NCBI GenBank assembly: GCA_025526935.1
Contig: JAHLKD010000044.1
Location: 1-64,000 of the forward strand
Reading direction: 5' to 3'
Origin: Cladochytrium replicatum
Lineage: Eukaryota; Chytridiomycota; Chytridiomycetes; Cladochytriales; Cladochytriaceae
Length of the DNA: 64,000 nucleotides
Shown: in pieces, positions 1 to 10,136 of the stretch
How the letters are laid out: the number at the start of each line of letters is the position of its first letter
Numbering within the stretch: position 1 is the stretch's first letter
The notes under the pieces: generated by a model
What the model saw: only the letters and a program-made list of their open reading frames with translations
The model's database searches: none
Told to the model about the DNA's origin: nothing
Made by a program: the position numbers and the translations under genes

Positions 1-3000
1 TTGGGCGATTTCAATGCCCGTTTTTTAGCTACTGGTGATCATTCTTCAAATCGTAGGGGTAGGTTGTTTGAGCAATTTATTTCTGCCGCTAGTTTCTCTC
101 TAGTTAAGCACCCTTCCTGTCATAACCCCACATTTTCTTCTCGCAATGGTGACTCCATTATCGATTTTGTTTGTCAATCCTCTGCTTCAATGTGATCCTA
201 TTTCTTACATAGTTCATAGTCGTCTAGCCGACGGCGAGTTTATGCCTTGGGCTTCTGACCATTTTCCGGTTACAGCTGTTTTTTCTTTTGCTCCTCCCAA
301 TGCCAGCGCTCCCTCTGCTGCACCCCCCACAAGCGCTGGGCTGCTCATCTGTTGCGTGAACCTGCTGTCTTTCAAGCAATGGAGGATGTGGGACATTTGT
401 TTTTTGATCCCACCCTTGCTGATGTCAATGCTGCGCTCAGTCCAATTTTAGAAGCTCCCGCCTTTGCCCAAATGTCTGTGCATGTTGCACAGGGATGTAT
501 TGACTCTGCATTGGATATTATTTTGTCCTTTGTTACTTCTTGTGCTGCTTGTGTCATTGGACCCCCCAGTTTAGTTCGTCGTCACCCTGCCGTGCCATTG
601 TTGCCGTCGCATTTAGTGGCCTTGCGACGGAGACTTACTTGCTCATAAGCACTATTTAGCTGTTTCTTCCTGTGATGATCCTGATCCTGTTTAGTTGAGT
701 ATTGCCGCTTGGAGCGTGACCGGCTATCGCGTGAGCGTGTCAAAGCTTTTCGTACTTGGTCTCTTTCTCAGCGAGCTCAAGAGGCTTCTGGCGACAATAT
801 GTTTAGTTCTTCTCCTAGTTCTTTAACTGAGGTTAGCAAAGTTCTTTCCACCGTGCGTAGGTGTCATCAACGGCGCTCAGCTGCAAGTGGTTTATTGTCT
901 GATCCTGCCTCTTTATCTCATTATCGCAATCACTTTGCCTCCGTTTATCAGACTCAGTTTGCACAATCCTCTGCCAGTGCAGAACACGTTCGTCTACATG
1001 CGCTGAATGATTCTGTGTCAGTTAGTGTTAGTGACTTTGTTTGTGCTATTCGTTCTTCCCCAAACAACTCTGCTCCTGGCCCAAACCATATTCCAGCTGA
1101 GTTATTTAAGCCGTTAGCTTCTGATGTTGCTATCCTTTTTGTTCAACTTTCAAACGCTATTTTCCGTTCAGGTTTGTCGCCCTCTGCCTGGAATGCTGGC
1201 TTGTTGTTACCTGTTTGGAAGAATAAGGGTTCCATTGGTGATATTAGTCAGTACCGCCCCATTACTTTAACCAATGTTGATAGAAAAATCTTTGAGCGTA
1301 CCCTGCTTCCTATGCTTGTAGCTTATGTTGGTAAACTTAACCCCGCCCAAGCTGGTTTCCAGGCCAATCGTTCAGGTGTTGAGTGTGTTTTTGCATTAGA
1401 TGCTACCCTTCGACGAGCTTCCTGCACTGCTCTGCCTTATTGTGTTACTTTCTTAGATATTAAAGCAGCGTATGATACCTGTGCATAGGCCTCTTTTGTG
1501 GGAACGTCTTCGTCAATTTCCCAGAATTCCAAACCGTTTGATCTCTGTTTTGATGAGTATGTTTGATCGTTGTTCTTCTCAGGTTGTTATAGAGAATCGT
1601 TCTTCTGATTGTTTTTCGCTTCCACGAGGTCTTTTCAAGGTTCTGTTTTGTCTCCGTTCTTGTACTCAGTTTTCATCAATCCTTTAGCACAGCTCCTTCG
1701 TCGTGAATCTCTCATCTTGCTAGGTTTTCTTATAGCACTCCTGTTTTCAATTCGTTGTTTTTTGCTGATGACATAGCTTTGTTTTCTGCCACCCCTGAGC
1801 AAGCCCAACGTGCATTGAAAATTTGTGAAGATTTTGCTTTAGCTTCTCATTTTGTGTTTTCACCTTCAAAGTGTGCTGTGTTATCTTCTCAACGGTTACC
1901 CACCCCCTTGAAGCTTCATGCTCTGCCCTCCCTGTAGAGGTTTCATTTAGATACCTTGGTCACTATTTTACTATTGAAGGGTTTGATCTTGCTGCAACTA
2001 TTGATCATCGCTTAGAGAAAGCTCGTGCCTCATTGTATCTTTTTGCACCTTATGTCTCGTACTTTGGTGGGTCTGCTCCTCGTGTTGCCAGGTTGTTGTT
2101 TTTGTCTTTATTAGACCTTCACTTGAGTTTGGTTTAGCACTTATTCGGCCTTCCACTGCTCAGCTTCAGGTACTCGAGCGTTTTTGTTATCATGCACTGT
2201 GTCGTCTGTTTTCGATAGCCCATACCACTTCGCGTGTTGGTTTGTTGCTGTTAGCGCAAATTCCTACTTTTGAGTTCAGGCTGAAGTACCTTCAGGCACG
2301 TATGTTTGCTCGCTGGTCTAGTGATTCCAGCCCTCTGTTACCAGCTGCTGTGTTGCAATTCTATCGGTCATCTCCAGTCGGTTATGGTTCATCTCCTTAT
2401 TTTTCCGCTTGTCACAATGATCTCATTGTTCCTATGCCTGTTGTGCTCCCACTTCATCCGTTGATGTTGCATTTTCAGTCTTTAGCTGTTGCGCATAATG
2501 GACCAATTGCAGTTTCGTTTGCCCCTGTCCGCAATTTGAAACTTCGCCACCCTTTGTTGCTACCCCCACACCAACATCTCCCAACAGTATGTCTTCGTTT
2601 GTTCCTGCTATATCGGCTTGGCCGCCTGCTTCCAAACCCCCGACCTTATTGTAGGAACTGTCATGATGCCCCTGAAGTGTCGCATGCCCATGTCTCTGTG
2701 TGTCTACATTTGCGTGCTAGTTTGTCTGCTAGTTTTGATTTAGGCCCGCCTGACGATCCCCGCCTACCTCTTGACATTGCAATTGATATGCTTTCACCAC
2801 GGCCTTTTTATCCTTCCCCTGCTTTTTCCCAGTGGGTTCTTGTTCTTCGTGCACTTAACCGCATTTGGTCAAACTGTCTTGGTTATGAGTTAGTTTTGTC
2901 TCCAGCTCCTGATTGTATCTTGTCTGCTTTTGTTGATTTGGATATGCCTTAGTGTTTTGAAACATTTTACTTTTCCTACGGCTCGCACGGCTCCCCATGT

Positions 3001-3113
3001 GCTGCCAATTTACGTGTATTTTTACACTTGTATTTGGATTTTGCACCAGCGGGTGATATGTATTGGTTGGACAATAAATACATATTATGAAGTTCAAAAA
3101 AAAAAAAAAAAAA
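1..3113 (+). mobile_element. LINE-A copy 1, non-LTR retrotransposon ORF2 to poly(A), cut by window start
   Basis: This is the second ORF of a non-LTR retrotransposon. The window opens inside an APE-type endonuclease domain (GDFNAR, later WASDHFPV with the catalytic SDH). Reverse transcriptase follows at about 1030-2150, with SAPGPNHIPAELF, the AGFQANRSG box and the catalytic FADD at about 1758-1770. The C-terminal part has a Cys/His cluster (CRNC, then H and C) near 2660-2700, and the ORF ends at 2952. An A-tail of about 18 occupies 3096-3113. The reading frame is broken several times (stops or shifts near 195, 650, 1487, 1687 and 2137), so this copy is dead. Relatives lie at 7066-7463, 43503-44228 and 46371-50885. 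The catalytic motif missing from the 46-kb copy is kept here. Confidence 0.93.
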
Positions 3114-3411
3114 CCCCTCGTGGCTCAGTCGGTACCAATCCGACTTTTCGAAGCTAAACTCCGCGGTTCGAATCCTATAGGGGACTGGATTCGAATTTCC
3201 TGAAATATATCTCTCGCAATATCGTGTCACGTGCAAGTACCGCGCCACACCTCCTTCGATTCGCCATTGCCTTCGCTCCTCTTTCCTACGGCTCGCACGG
3301 CTCCCCAAGTACTGAAGATTCCAAAATCTTGGTTGAAGTACACGTGGGTGACATGTACTGATTAAGCATTGTCAATACATGTTATAACATTCAAAAAAAA
3401 AAAAAAAAAAA
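3114..3411 (+). mobile_element. tRNA-derived SINE, copy 1
   Basis: A short element with a tRNA-like head, an unrelated body and an A-tail. The head carries a pol III A box (TGGCTCAGTCGG at 3121) and B box (GGTTCGAATCC at 3165). The tail from about 3285 resembles the LINE-A 3' end: TTTCCTACGGCTCGCACGG, then a hairpin with arms near ACATGTA and TACATGT just before the A-run at 3393-3411. It starts directly at the end of the LINE-A A-tail. Copies at 4538-4800 and 34814-35118 share the head, body and tail. It encodes no protein and presumably depends on LINE-A reverse transcriptase, which is inference from the shared tail. Confidence 0.9.
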
Positions 3412-3427
3412 CCCCCGTTACTCTCTC

Positions 3428-3497
3428 TGCGCAATTGAACAATTGAACTGAGACCTTATCTTCAGTCTGACTCTACTCCCAGCTGAGCTAATGACGC
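3428..3497 (-). pseudogene. tRNA-Phe (GAA) pseudogene
   Basis: Read on the minus strand, the sequence follows a fungal tRNA-Phe: TAGCTCAGCTGGGAG in the D arm, a CTGAAGA anticodon loop giving GAA, TTCAATT in the T loop and TTGCGCA at the 3' end. It is about 70 nt instead of 73. The 3' side of the anticodon stem has lost about three bases, and the acceptor stem has mismatches (GCGTCAT against TTGCGC). It is therefore probably not functional. It sits 16 bp from the SINE A-tail on one side, with LINE-related sequence from about 3549 on its 5' side. Confidence 0.72.
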
Positions 3498-3548
3498 TTG
3501 AATTAGTTCCCCACAGAGGGGAAAATTTTTCTAGAAATATTCTCCGCC

Positions 3549-4335
3549 ATGATCATTTGCACCTCACCTCCGGTTATCCATCGCAACTGTGAGCCTTGTA
3601 CCCCTGCTGCCCTTCTTTTCACCTCCGCTCCTCTCTCCCTTAGCTCTCCATTGACCCTCTCACGTGCTTCTCTTCTGAGCAGTCTGCTGACTAGCAGGGG
3701 CTACTCCTCTGCTCATCCCTTATCTCTCTCACTTGCCTCTGCTCTGCCTTCTGACTTTGCAAGTTCCCTGACCTTCCTAGAGTGCTCTGCACTTCTATTG
3801 CGCTCCCTTTCTGCTCTCTCCCCTGCTACCCTCAACCCTGATCTGCTTCCAACTCTCCCAGCTTCTCCTCCACATTTACACGTCGCTGCCACCTCTGCCC
3901 TTGGTTCCACCCACACTGCCACCACCACTTTTGACAGTTCAGCCACTTGCTCAGCCCCATCTCCAGCCTCATCACCTGCCGCCAATGATTCTATGAATGA
4001 GCTTACTTGTTCGCACTTCGTCTTGGACGACCTGCCGACCTTGCATAGAAGCTTCAAATTTGTCAAAGAATGTGCTGAATCCTTCACTACTCTCTGATTT
4101 CTGGTTTTGCTTGTCGCCCAATCAGGGACATTCGTGTGTTGCTTCACAAAGATCTTCCGCATACTGCTTACCATGGCATTAATGAGTTTTAAGATCTCTG
4201 ATTTCTATTTCACTTGCCCTCCGACTTGCGCGCTTCCCTATGTCCTGGTCCACGACCATCTTGTAAGGCACTTTGGGGTTGTTTATTGTTATGCATTGTA
4301 TGTGCAAATAAATAAATAATATTGTTCAAAACAAC
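3549..4335 (+). mobile_element. Internally deleted LINE-B-related element: ORF1-like frame plus LINE-B 3' tail
   Basis: An open frame at 3549-4097 encodes a 182-residue Ser/Pro/Leu-rich, low-complexity protein. It ends in a more ordered stretch (LDDLPTLHRSFKFVKE) that loosely resembles the ORF1 of LINE-A (SLADLRVVLTQMRSV). The sequence at about 4205-4335 is a clear LINE-B 3' end (GCGCGCTTCCCTATGTCCTGG, TTATGCATTGTATGTGC, AATAAATAAT). My reading is a LINE-B-type 5' region joined to its 3' end with the endonuclease and reverse transcriptase deleted. The tail is certain; the ORF1 assignment is inference. The element points away from the tRNA-Phe pseudogene. Confidence 0.55.
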
Positions 4336-4463
4336 AAACAAAGAGTTGCTTTTCCTTATGCTGGGAGCGCTTCCCTATGTGCTGGTCCATGACCATCTTT
4401 TGCACTTTGAGTGTTATTTTTTGTTATGCATTGTATGTGCAAAATAAATATTGTTAAAAAAAG
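4336..4463 (+). mobile_element. LINE-B, 3' end only
   Basis: A severely 5'-truncated LINE-B insertion. It carries TTTTCCTTATGCTGGGAGCG, CTTCCCTATGTGCTGGTCC and TTATGCATTGTATGTGC, then a short A-rich end. It matches the 3' terminus of the longer LINE-B at 46190-46300. It lies head-to-tail behind the previous LINE-B tail. Confidence 0.85.
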
Positions 4464-4537
4464 TTTTTCTCCATTGTATCTCCAAAATAATATACTGTTA
4501 AAAAAATAAAGATATCTCAAAGGAGTTTATTTTGCAC

Positions 4538-4800
4538 TAATGCAACTTTTCAAAGCTAAACTCCGCAGCTCGAATCCTTTAGGGGACTGGATTCAAATTT
4601 GGTACGAAATATATCTCTCACAACCATGTCACGTGCAAGTATCGCGCCACACCTCCTTCGATTCTCCCATGCCTTTTCTCCTCTTTCGTACAGCTCCCAC
4701 GACTCCCCAAGTACTGAAGATTCCAAATCTTGGTTGGCGTACACGTGGGTGACATGTACTGGTTAAAGCATTATCAATACATGTTATAACATTCAAAAAA
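4538..4800 (+). mobile_element. SINE, copy 2, 5'-truncated
   Basis: Matches SINE copy 1 from inside the tRNA-like head (GCTAAACTCCGC, then a B box decayed to GCTCGAATCC) to the tail (TACACGTGGGTGACATGTAC, ATACATGTTATAACATTC, A6). The first 20 or so bases of the head are missing and several CpG-like positions differ, so it is an older copy. It lies in the same orientation as the LINE fragments before it. Confidence 0.85.
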
Positions 4801-5399
4801 GCTGGAAAAAAAATAAAATTAGAATAAAACGAAACAATAGACCTTGATTTTAAAACAAATACAAATGGCAACGGGAATCCCCTAGAAAGAAGCTCAGCCC
4901 AAGAATTGCATGATTGGTGGTGTCATAAGCTGATTGAATATCTAACAACCAGCAACCCATGGCATTAGACACAAGGGAGATACATGCCTGAAGACCGAAA
5001 ACACATTCCATTCCCGAGCGGCATGACCGAATGGGCAGCAAGTGGGCGTTGAGATGTGATAACAGAATAAAAATGTGGCAACAAAGCTCGCTCAAAAATA
5101 TTTTGGGCTACACATGAAAGAGTAATGGGGCGATAATTAGTAACGTCGCCAAGCTTACCACGTGGGTGTAAAAGCCCAAGATTCCATGAAGTAGGCGTAA
5201 GACTACATCCAAAAATGGACTGAGAAAGCTGCAAGAACAATAGAGCAATAGCTGAAATTTGGCGATAAAAAGTTCTGCAGGCCAACAATCATGACCCGGG
5301 GCAGACTCCAAAGGGCAGTCCCGAATAGCCAGAACGAAAGCATCAACATCCAATTGCAGCTGAAAATCCCACAGAAAGTTAAAAACCAAGGGCTTCTCC

Positions 5400-5880
5400 T
5401 AGGGTTTTTAGCTGTACTGTAGCTAGCACAACAGCTCCAGGTTCCGTCTCTTGGCCCAGTTGAATATGGGGTGATAATAAAGCAAAATTCCCTTGTTGCA
5501 CACAAGCACTTTGTGGCTGGTACAAATCAAGGCTGGGATTGCCTAACCAGGAAGACTGTGGTGTGTGAGTGTTTGGTTTGTTCCACTGTCTCCCTTTATT
5601 TATACCTGTTGTGTGAGTGTGTTTGGTTTGTTCCACTGTCTCAAGGAACCAGCCGCTCTCGTACCTGCACTAAATATTCCCATACAGAAATTCACACACT
5701 CTTACAAGAACATTTAACAATGACAATAAAGAAAATAAAACAGCATGACGGCCCAAAACATAAATCAAGCAATAGCATAAAAAACTCTAAAGCCCAAGAG
5801 AAAAAACCTATTGCACAAAATAATAGGTAAGCCCTCCAAGGATACACAGAATCTAACACAGAAAATTGAACGTACAACTG
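5400..5880. repeat. LTR-like insertion in LINE-B
   Basis: Sequence not matching LINE-B separates two adjacent reverse transcriptase blocks. On the minus strand it has a TATA-like GTATAAATAAAGG (about 5600). One terminal part, GCTAGCACAACAGCTCCAGG with the CTCTTGGCCCA that follows (about 5420-5458), recurs at 51670-51712, where its border reads TGTTAAAAACC. It also holds a direct repeat of about 48 bp (GTTTGGTTTGTTCCACTGTC at 5573 and 5621). A solo LTR is the best reading, but its exact ends were not fixed. Confidence 0.45.
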
Positions 5881-5968
5881 TGTCAGCAGGCTGAGCATTG
5901 TAGACACTAGCAAAATGATCAGCATATTTGGCTAACGATGGAAGATCGAAATCTAAACTAAGGATGGC

Positions 5969-6500
5969 AGGTTTTCCGGTCTTCTGGGTCGGGTTCAGGT
6001 CCATTGACAAAATGTACCCAATCTGATAGGCAGGTTTTCAGAAAAGGTTTTCAGTTCGGATCCAGGTCGGGTATCGGGTCCAGAAGCAAACCCTTATCGG
6101 GTCGAGCCCTAGACCGGTATAAAACCCGATCTCATAAGAAAAGATAGAAGGAAACTATTTGTATTTTCTGTTGACCTGGACACTTTCCAAGATGACAATC
6201 GACGTTTTGTGACAAAAAAAATCTAACCACAACAGACCTCGAGTGCTGCACTTTCTGTCCACGCGGACAGTTTCCAAGAAGACACAATCGAGAGTTAGTT
6301 TTACCTTCTTCTAGTTCAAGTTAAAACACAAAACGGACAGGGTCAGGTTCAGGTACAGGTTTCGATAACTGCAGGTCTGGGTTTGGCGCTGCTACCCGCA
6401 TTGACCTGGCGGGCCTCCAGACATACACGACCTGACATTTGGCTTTCTTTTGGGTTGACTTTCTAACCCGGACACGACCCGCACCTGCCGAACCTTATTA
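5969..6500. repeat. Fold-back type repeat, copy 1
   Basis: A stretch of about 530 bp dense in CGGGTC/GACCCG motifs in both orientations. It has an internal near-duplication around TTTCCAAGATGACAATCG and TTTCCAAGAAGACACAATCG. It has no coding potential. A second copy at 33745-34300 is mostly in the opposite orientation. It lies inside the decayed LINE-B. Confidence 0.6.
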
Positions 6501-7065
6501 GCTGAAGTACGAAGGTTAGCACAGCGATGAGCATGAGACACATGTTTCAGAAGAGAAGGCACTCATGAAGAACTAGTGTCATCAAAAAAATTTGCTTTTG
6601 TCTTACGCCTATGTGATCTTAGAAGAATTGTGGTGCAAGAGAGAATAATAGTCACGGAATGCTGAACAAGCCTTACTACGCAACAAAGCAATCTCATGGA
6701 GCATAGGAGTGGTCGCTGGTGCTCTACAACGAGGTGTTGGTGGTCCCAATGTCAGAACTGCTACTGCCTCAACAAAATGAACTATAATCTGAAATGCGGA
6801 ATCAATTGCTCCCTGGGCCACTGCACGAGAAAGAGAAGTCCCCACAGGGACCTGAAGTGGTTCGAATCCTGCTGTTAGCGCCTCTGATGTTGGAGGAAGG
6901 AGAATCTTAGCAGTTTCTCTGTACGACTTACAAATATCTTCATCCTTTAAGGCGGAGATTCCAAGAATGCAGAGGAGGAGGCACATTAGCCTCAGGATTT
7001 CTGAGAATGCAGAGGAGGAGGCACATTAGCCTTAGGATATGACGTAATTTAAGAAATTGGGGGGT

Positions 7066-7168
7066 TTTTTTTTGAACTTCATAATATGTATTTATTGTCC
7101 AACCAATACATATCACCTGCTGGTGCAAAATCCAAATACAAGTGTAAAATAGATGTAAATTGGCAGCA
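7066..7168 (-). mobile_element. LINE-A, 3' end only (outer copy)
   Basis: Antisense to the LINE-A 3' end: T-run, then GAACTTCATAATATGTATTT, TCCAACCAATACATATCACC and so on, stopping at CACATGGGGAG. The second LINE-A T-run starts immediately after. Both copies have the same orientation, so one landed directly next to the other. Confidence 0.9.
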
Positions 7169-7463
7169 CATGGGGAGTTCTTTTTTTTTGAACTTCATAA
7201 TATGTATTTATTGTCCAACCAATACATATCACCCGCTGGTGCAAAATCCAAATACAAGTGTAAAAATACACGTAAATTGGCAGCACATGGGGAGCCGTGC
7301 GAGCCGTAGGAAAAGTAAAATGTTTCAAAACACTAAGGCATATCCAAATCAACAAAAGCAGACAAGATACAATCAGGAGCTGGAGACAAAAGTAACTCAT
7401 AACCAACAGTTTGACCAAATGCGGTTAAGTGCACGAAGAACAAGAACCCACTGGGAAAAAGCA
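7169..7463 (-). mobile_element. LINE-A, 3' end only (copy beside tRNA-Leu)
   Basis: Antisense LINE-A 3' region from the T-run through the end of ORF2 (the last residues read FVDLDMP) back to the sequence encoding PAFSQWVLVLRALNRIWS. Homology stops at about 7463, nine bases before the 5' end of tRNA-Leu. The 5'-truncated end faces the tRNA gene. Confidence 0.9.
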
Positions 7464-7472
7464 AGTTGCAGC

Positions 7473-7555
7473 GGGGAGATGGCCGAGTCGGTCTAAGGCG
7501 CCACGTTAAGGCCGTGGTTTCTTCGGAAGCGTGGGTTCGAATCCCACTCTCCTCA
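7473..7555 (+). tRNA. tRNA-Leu (AAG)
   Basis: An 83-nt class II tRNA without intron. Acceptor strands are GGGGAGA and TCTCCTC with discriminator A. The A box is TGGCCGAGTCGG. The anticodon stem CCACG/CGTGG encloses the loop TTAAGGC, giving anticodon AAG. The variable arm is TTTCTTCGGAAG and the T arm is GTGGG-TTCGAAT-CCCAC. All stems pair, with one G:U in the acceptor. It looks functional. The LINE-A fragment ends nine bases upstream. Confidence 0.96.
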
Positions 7556-8489
7556 CTTTGGCAAAATGCTTTGCAAGAAAATAGAAATAGCTCTTCTAAG
7601 AGCAAGGCTGCTTAGTGTATGTTAACAGTAGAATTTACATTTACTACCATTGTGCAGTAACATGTGTAAGGTAACCATAGAACATATATTTACTACCATC
7701 TGTGCAGTAACATTTGACTACTTATGCCAATTGTACCAGGTCCACTCTCAACCCAAATTGTCGTTAAACGTAATTGTGATGGTGGATCGCAATTACTTCT
7801 GCTCAGTGCAGATTTACTCTTTCTATCCTTCCGTTTACGATAAGTTCTGTCTGCCATCTATCCCGATCATACCAGTTTTCCATGCCTTTCCATCTTTCCA
7901 TTACCATTTCCAGCTCATTTAAGCTGCACATTATCTTCATGAAGAGATGAGCATCTACATGGGAACATCCCATGATTTCCCATTTCGCGACAGTGTTGCG
8001 TAATATGGAAGAGCTTTACCGTGATGAGCTTTCCTTCTGACAATTGATACGAACTGAGTTGGGTCATGAGGTTACCCTGAGAATGTGGGAAGGTGAAATC
8101 ATGAGAAATCGTGAGCTGATTAGATAGAGTTTGTCAGTTAGTTACATTCAGTTCCATCTAATATTTGCTGTTGCAAATACAGTGTGATAATGAGAATACG
8201 ATATTACTATCATTTTGCTGACAATTTTCCAACGAATCTGAGAGACGTGGCTTGCAAGTGTTTGATCTAACTTCCTCTCTGCTGATCTTTAGCACTCACA
8301 CCTTTGTTGACTGTTCACAGATGCGAAGAATGGCAAAATCCAGATGAAACAGATCACCAAAATAGATCTGCTGAATTTTTTTTTATCTGTCATAAGTTTT
8401 AAAGAGCACAGACTGTCGATCAACGAGCACTGAAGACGCGCCAATGCAGATACTGGTAAGACCGAGAATGAAAATTACAACCAATCAGC
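7556..8489. other. No gene recognised
   Basis: AT-rich sequence with no frame that looks coding. A short imperfect duplication (TTTACTACCAT, GTGCAGTAACAT) occurs at about 7639 and 7690. Nothing else was seen. Confidence 0.6.
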
Positions 8490-9135
8490 AAGAGAAATTC
8501 AGCTTGAAAAGGATGTCTCTACACGATGTGACAGGCAAGCGATACTCCACCGCCGTTGATGTTGACCTTGCGAGGATCCAAGCCCAAGATCCGCAGACCT
8601 CACAGGAAAAGTAATCAACGCTCCACGCAATGATCATTCTTTCGATCACCTTTTCGTTTGCAAGTACAACAATACTGAACGCCTCGTTGATCGCAAACAA
8701 ATCCAAGTCCTGGATCAAACGCCAGGATCTTGATGACTCCTTCCGACACGCTCTGGTGCTCATATTTTGTACGAACCGAGTTGGACATTTTTGATTGTCC
8801 GAAGAACCTTATTTTTCATTCTTACGGAATCCGCCGCGAGGCATGTCGTCAGGAACATTGGACAGCTCTCCATGCCTCCAGCGACCACAACCAAGCGCGC
8901 GTCGACCTGGAGTGTCTGCGTAGCGAGGATCACTGCCTTAAGTCCCGAAGCCCAGTCTGTTGATTGGTAGTGGCTTCGGCTGACTCGGGGAGTGCCGCGC
9001 CAAGTGGTGCCTGACATCCATGGGCCTGGCCGAGAGGTTCGAAGAAATCACGTTGCCCATGAAGACTTCTTCCACATCTCCGGGAGCAATGCCGGCGCGC
9101 ACAAAATCAGCTCAAATTGCTCTCCAACGGAAAGA
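8490..9135 (-). pseudogene. Acetyl-CoA acetyltransferase (thiolase) pseudogene
   Basis: Three thiolase blocks lie in the right order on the minus strand but in different frames. The N-terminal block at about 9120-9030 reads AGIAPGDVEEVFMGNVIS. A central block at about 8960-8870 reads ASGLKAVILATQTLQV and VVVAGGMES, but the nucleophilic Cys normally just before ASG is Trp here. The C-terminal block at about 8690-8530 reads DLFAINEAFSIV and KVNINGGGVSL. Some 150 residues between the central and C-terminal blocks are missing. With frameshifts, an internal deletion and no catalytic Cys, this is a relic. No introns are evident inside the preserved blocks. Confidence 0.82.
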
Positions 9136-9421
9136 GTGGGACATTAAAAAAAATGCAATAATTCATCCCATTTTCTGATTGTGGCTTTGAGATGTGTGGG
9201 GTAGCACACCTTTCCAGTGGCTTTGACATGTGCTGCACATCACCGTGCCACGATCCACGTGTTTATTGCGCAATCGCGTCTTCCCCACACGCGCCTCGTT
9301 TGCGCGATCCATTACCCCACATCTGCCGAGTGTGACAACACCGCAAATCGCCTTATCAGGGCGGCGAATCCCACCACCCAACCGAGGATATTCACTCCAT
9401 TAGTTTTGCTATTGTCGTCTC

Positions 9422-10136
9422 ATGTCGCTGCCGCTCTTCGACATCCCCCAACAACTCAACGCACCACAATTGACATCCCGTCGATCACGGAATCCTTCGA
9501 TGGAGCCTCACATCTCCTCACGACCGCCCACTGAGAAACGATACCGCTGCAACAAGTGCGAATACTCTGCGAAACGTGCAGAGCATCTCAACAGACATCG
9601 TCTTACACACACCGGCAACAGGCCATTCAACTGCCCACGCTGTCCAAGAAGGTGAACCCTTTCCCTCAACGGTATCTAACCTTGAACTCACGCGTACGTG
9701 CTTCCATTCCAGCTTCTCACGCCAGGACGCCCTCCAACGCCATCACAGAATTCACTCCCCCACCAACCCAGTCTTCATCACAACCGCTAACTCTGGCTCT
9801 GATTCTTCCCCTTCTCTGTCTGCTTATTACCCCTCCTCCACCGCCTCAGTCCCACAATCTCGACCATACTCAAATTCTCCGCCGCCCGTCCCAACACCTC
9901 CAGATCTCGAACCGTGTCGTGATCTGCCTTCCCCACTCTCTTCATCTCACTCGTCCAATGGCGAGGACGATCAAGAGAATCCGCTCTTGGCTCTTGCTGC
10001 TGCTTGTGCTCAAAAACTCGAGATGGACGTATCAAAAAGCATCAAGCACTCTGTAAGCTCGATGCACTCGATGAACGCGCCGAGCCCGATCCATCCTCCA
10101 AGAACCAGGATCGACATTTCGTCTCTGCTCAACTGA
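9422..10136 (+). CDS. C2H2 zinc-finger protein, two fingers
   Basis: Two exons, 9422-9651 and 9713-10136, separated by a 61-bp GT-AG intron that splits the second finger. Finger 1 is YRCNKCEYSAKRAEHLNRH and then RLTH. Joined across the intron, finger 2 reads FNCPRCPRSFSRQDALQRH and then HRIH, giving perfect C-x2-C-x12-H-x3-H spacing and so confirming the splice. The TGN-like linker between them (HTGNRPF) is typical of DNA-binding finger pairs. The rest is Ser/Pro-rich and disordered, with an acidic patch (NGEDDQENPLLALAAACAQK). About 217 residues, probably a nuclear transcription regulator. Fungal two-finger factors of this layout are common; the target is unknown. The ATG at 9422 is the first in frame, and another Met (SMEPH) lies downstream. 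Confidence 0.85.

Larger units (their letters stand above)
4862..6990 (-). mobile_element. Decayed LINE-B (reverse transcriptase and linker), interrupted by two other repeats
   Basis: Three blocks of one antisense LINE-B can be followed. 6990-6500 encodes the region between endonuclease and reverse transcriptase (AVAQGAIDSAFQIIVHFVEA, cf. LINE-A DVAQGCIDSALDIILSF). 5965-5880 continues with KYADHFASVYNAQP (cf. YRNHFASVYQTQF). 5400-4862 gives early reverse transcriptase (DAFVLAIRDCPLESAPG, TNYRPITLSC, FERALLPH), with shifts and stops. The gaps between blocks are filled by an LTR-like sequence (5400-5880) and a fold-back repeat (5969-6500), so those inserted later. The element is inactive. A 40-bp tandem duplication lies at 6964-7043. 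Confidence 0.75.

Noticed and set aside
3114-3185. Functional tRNA gene at the SINE head
   Set aside because: A and B boxes are present, but stems do not pair as a tRNA and the same head recurs in three SINE copies.
3713-4174. Minus-strand 153-codon frame as a gene
   Set aside because: It is antisense to the low-complexity ORF1-like frame and overlaps the start of the LINE-B tail region; no motif.
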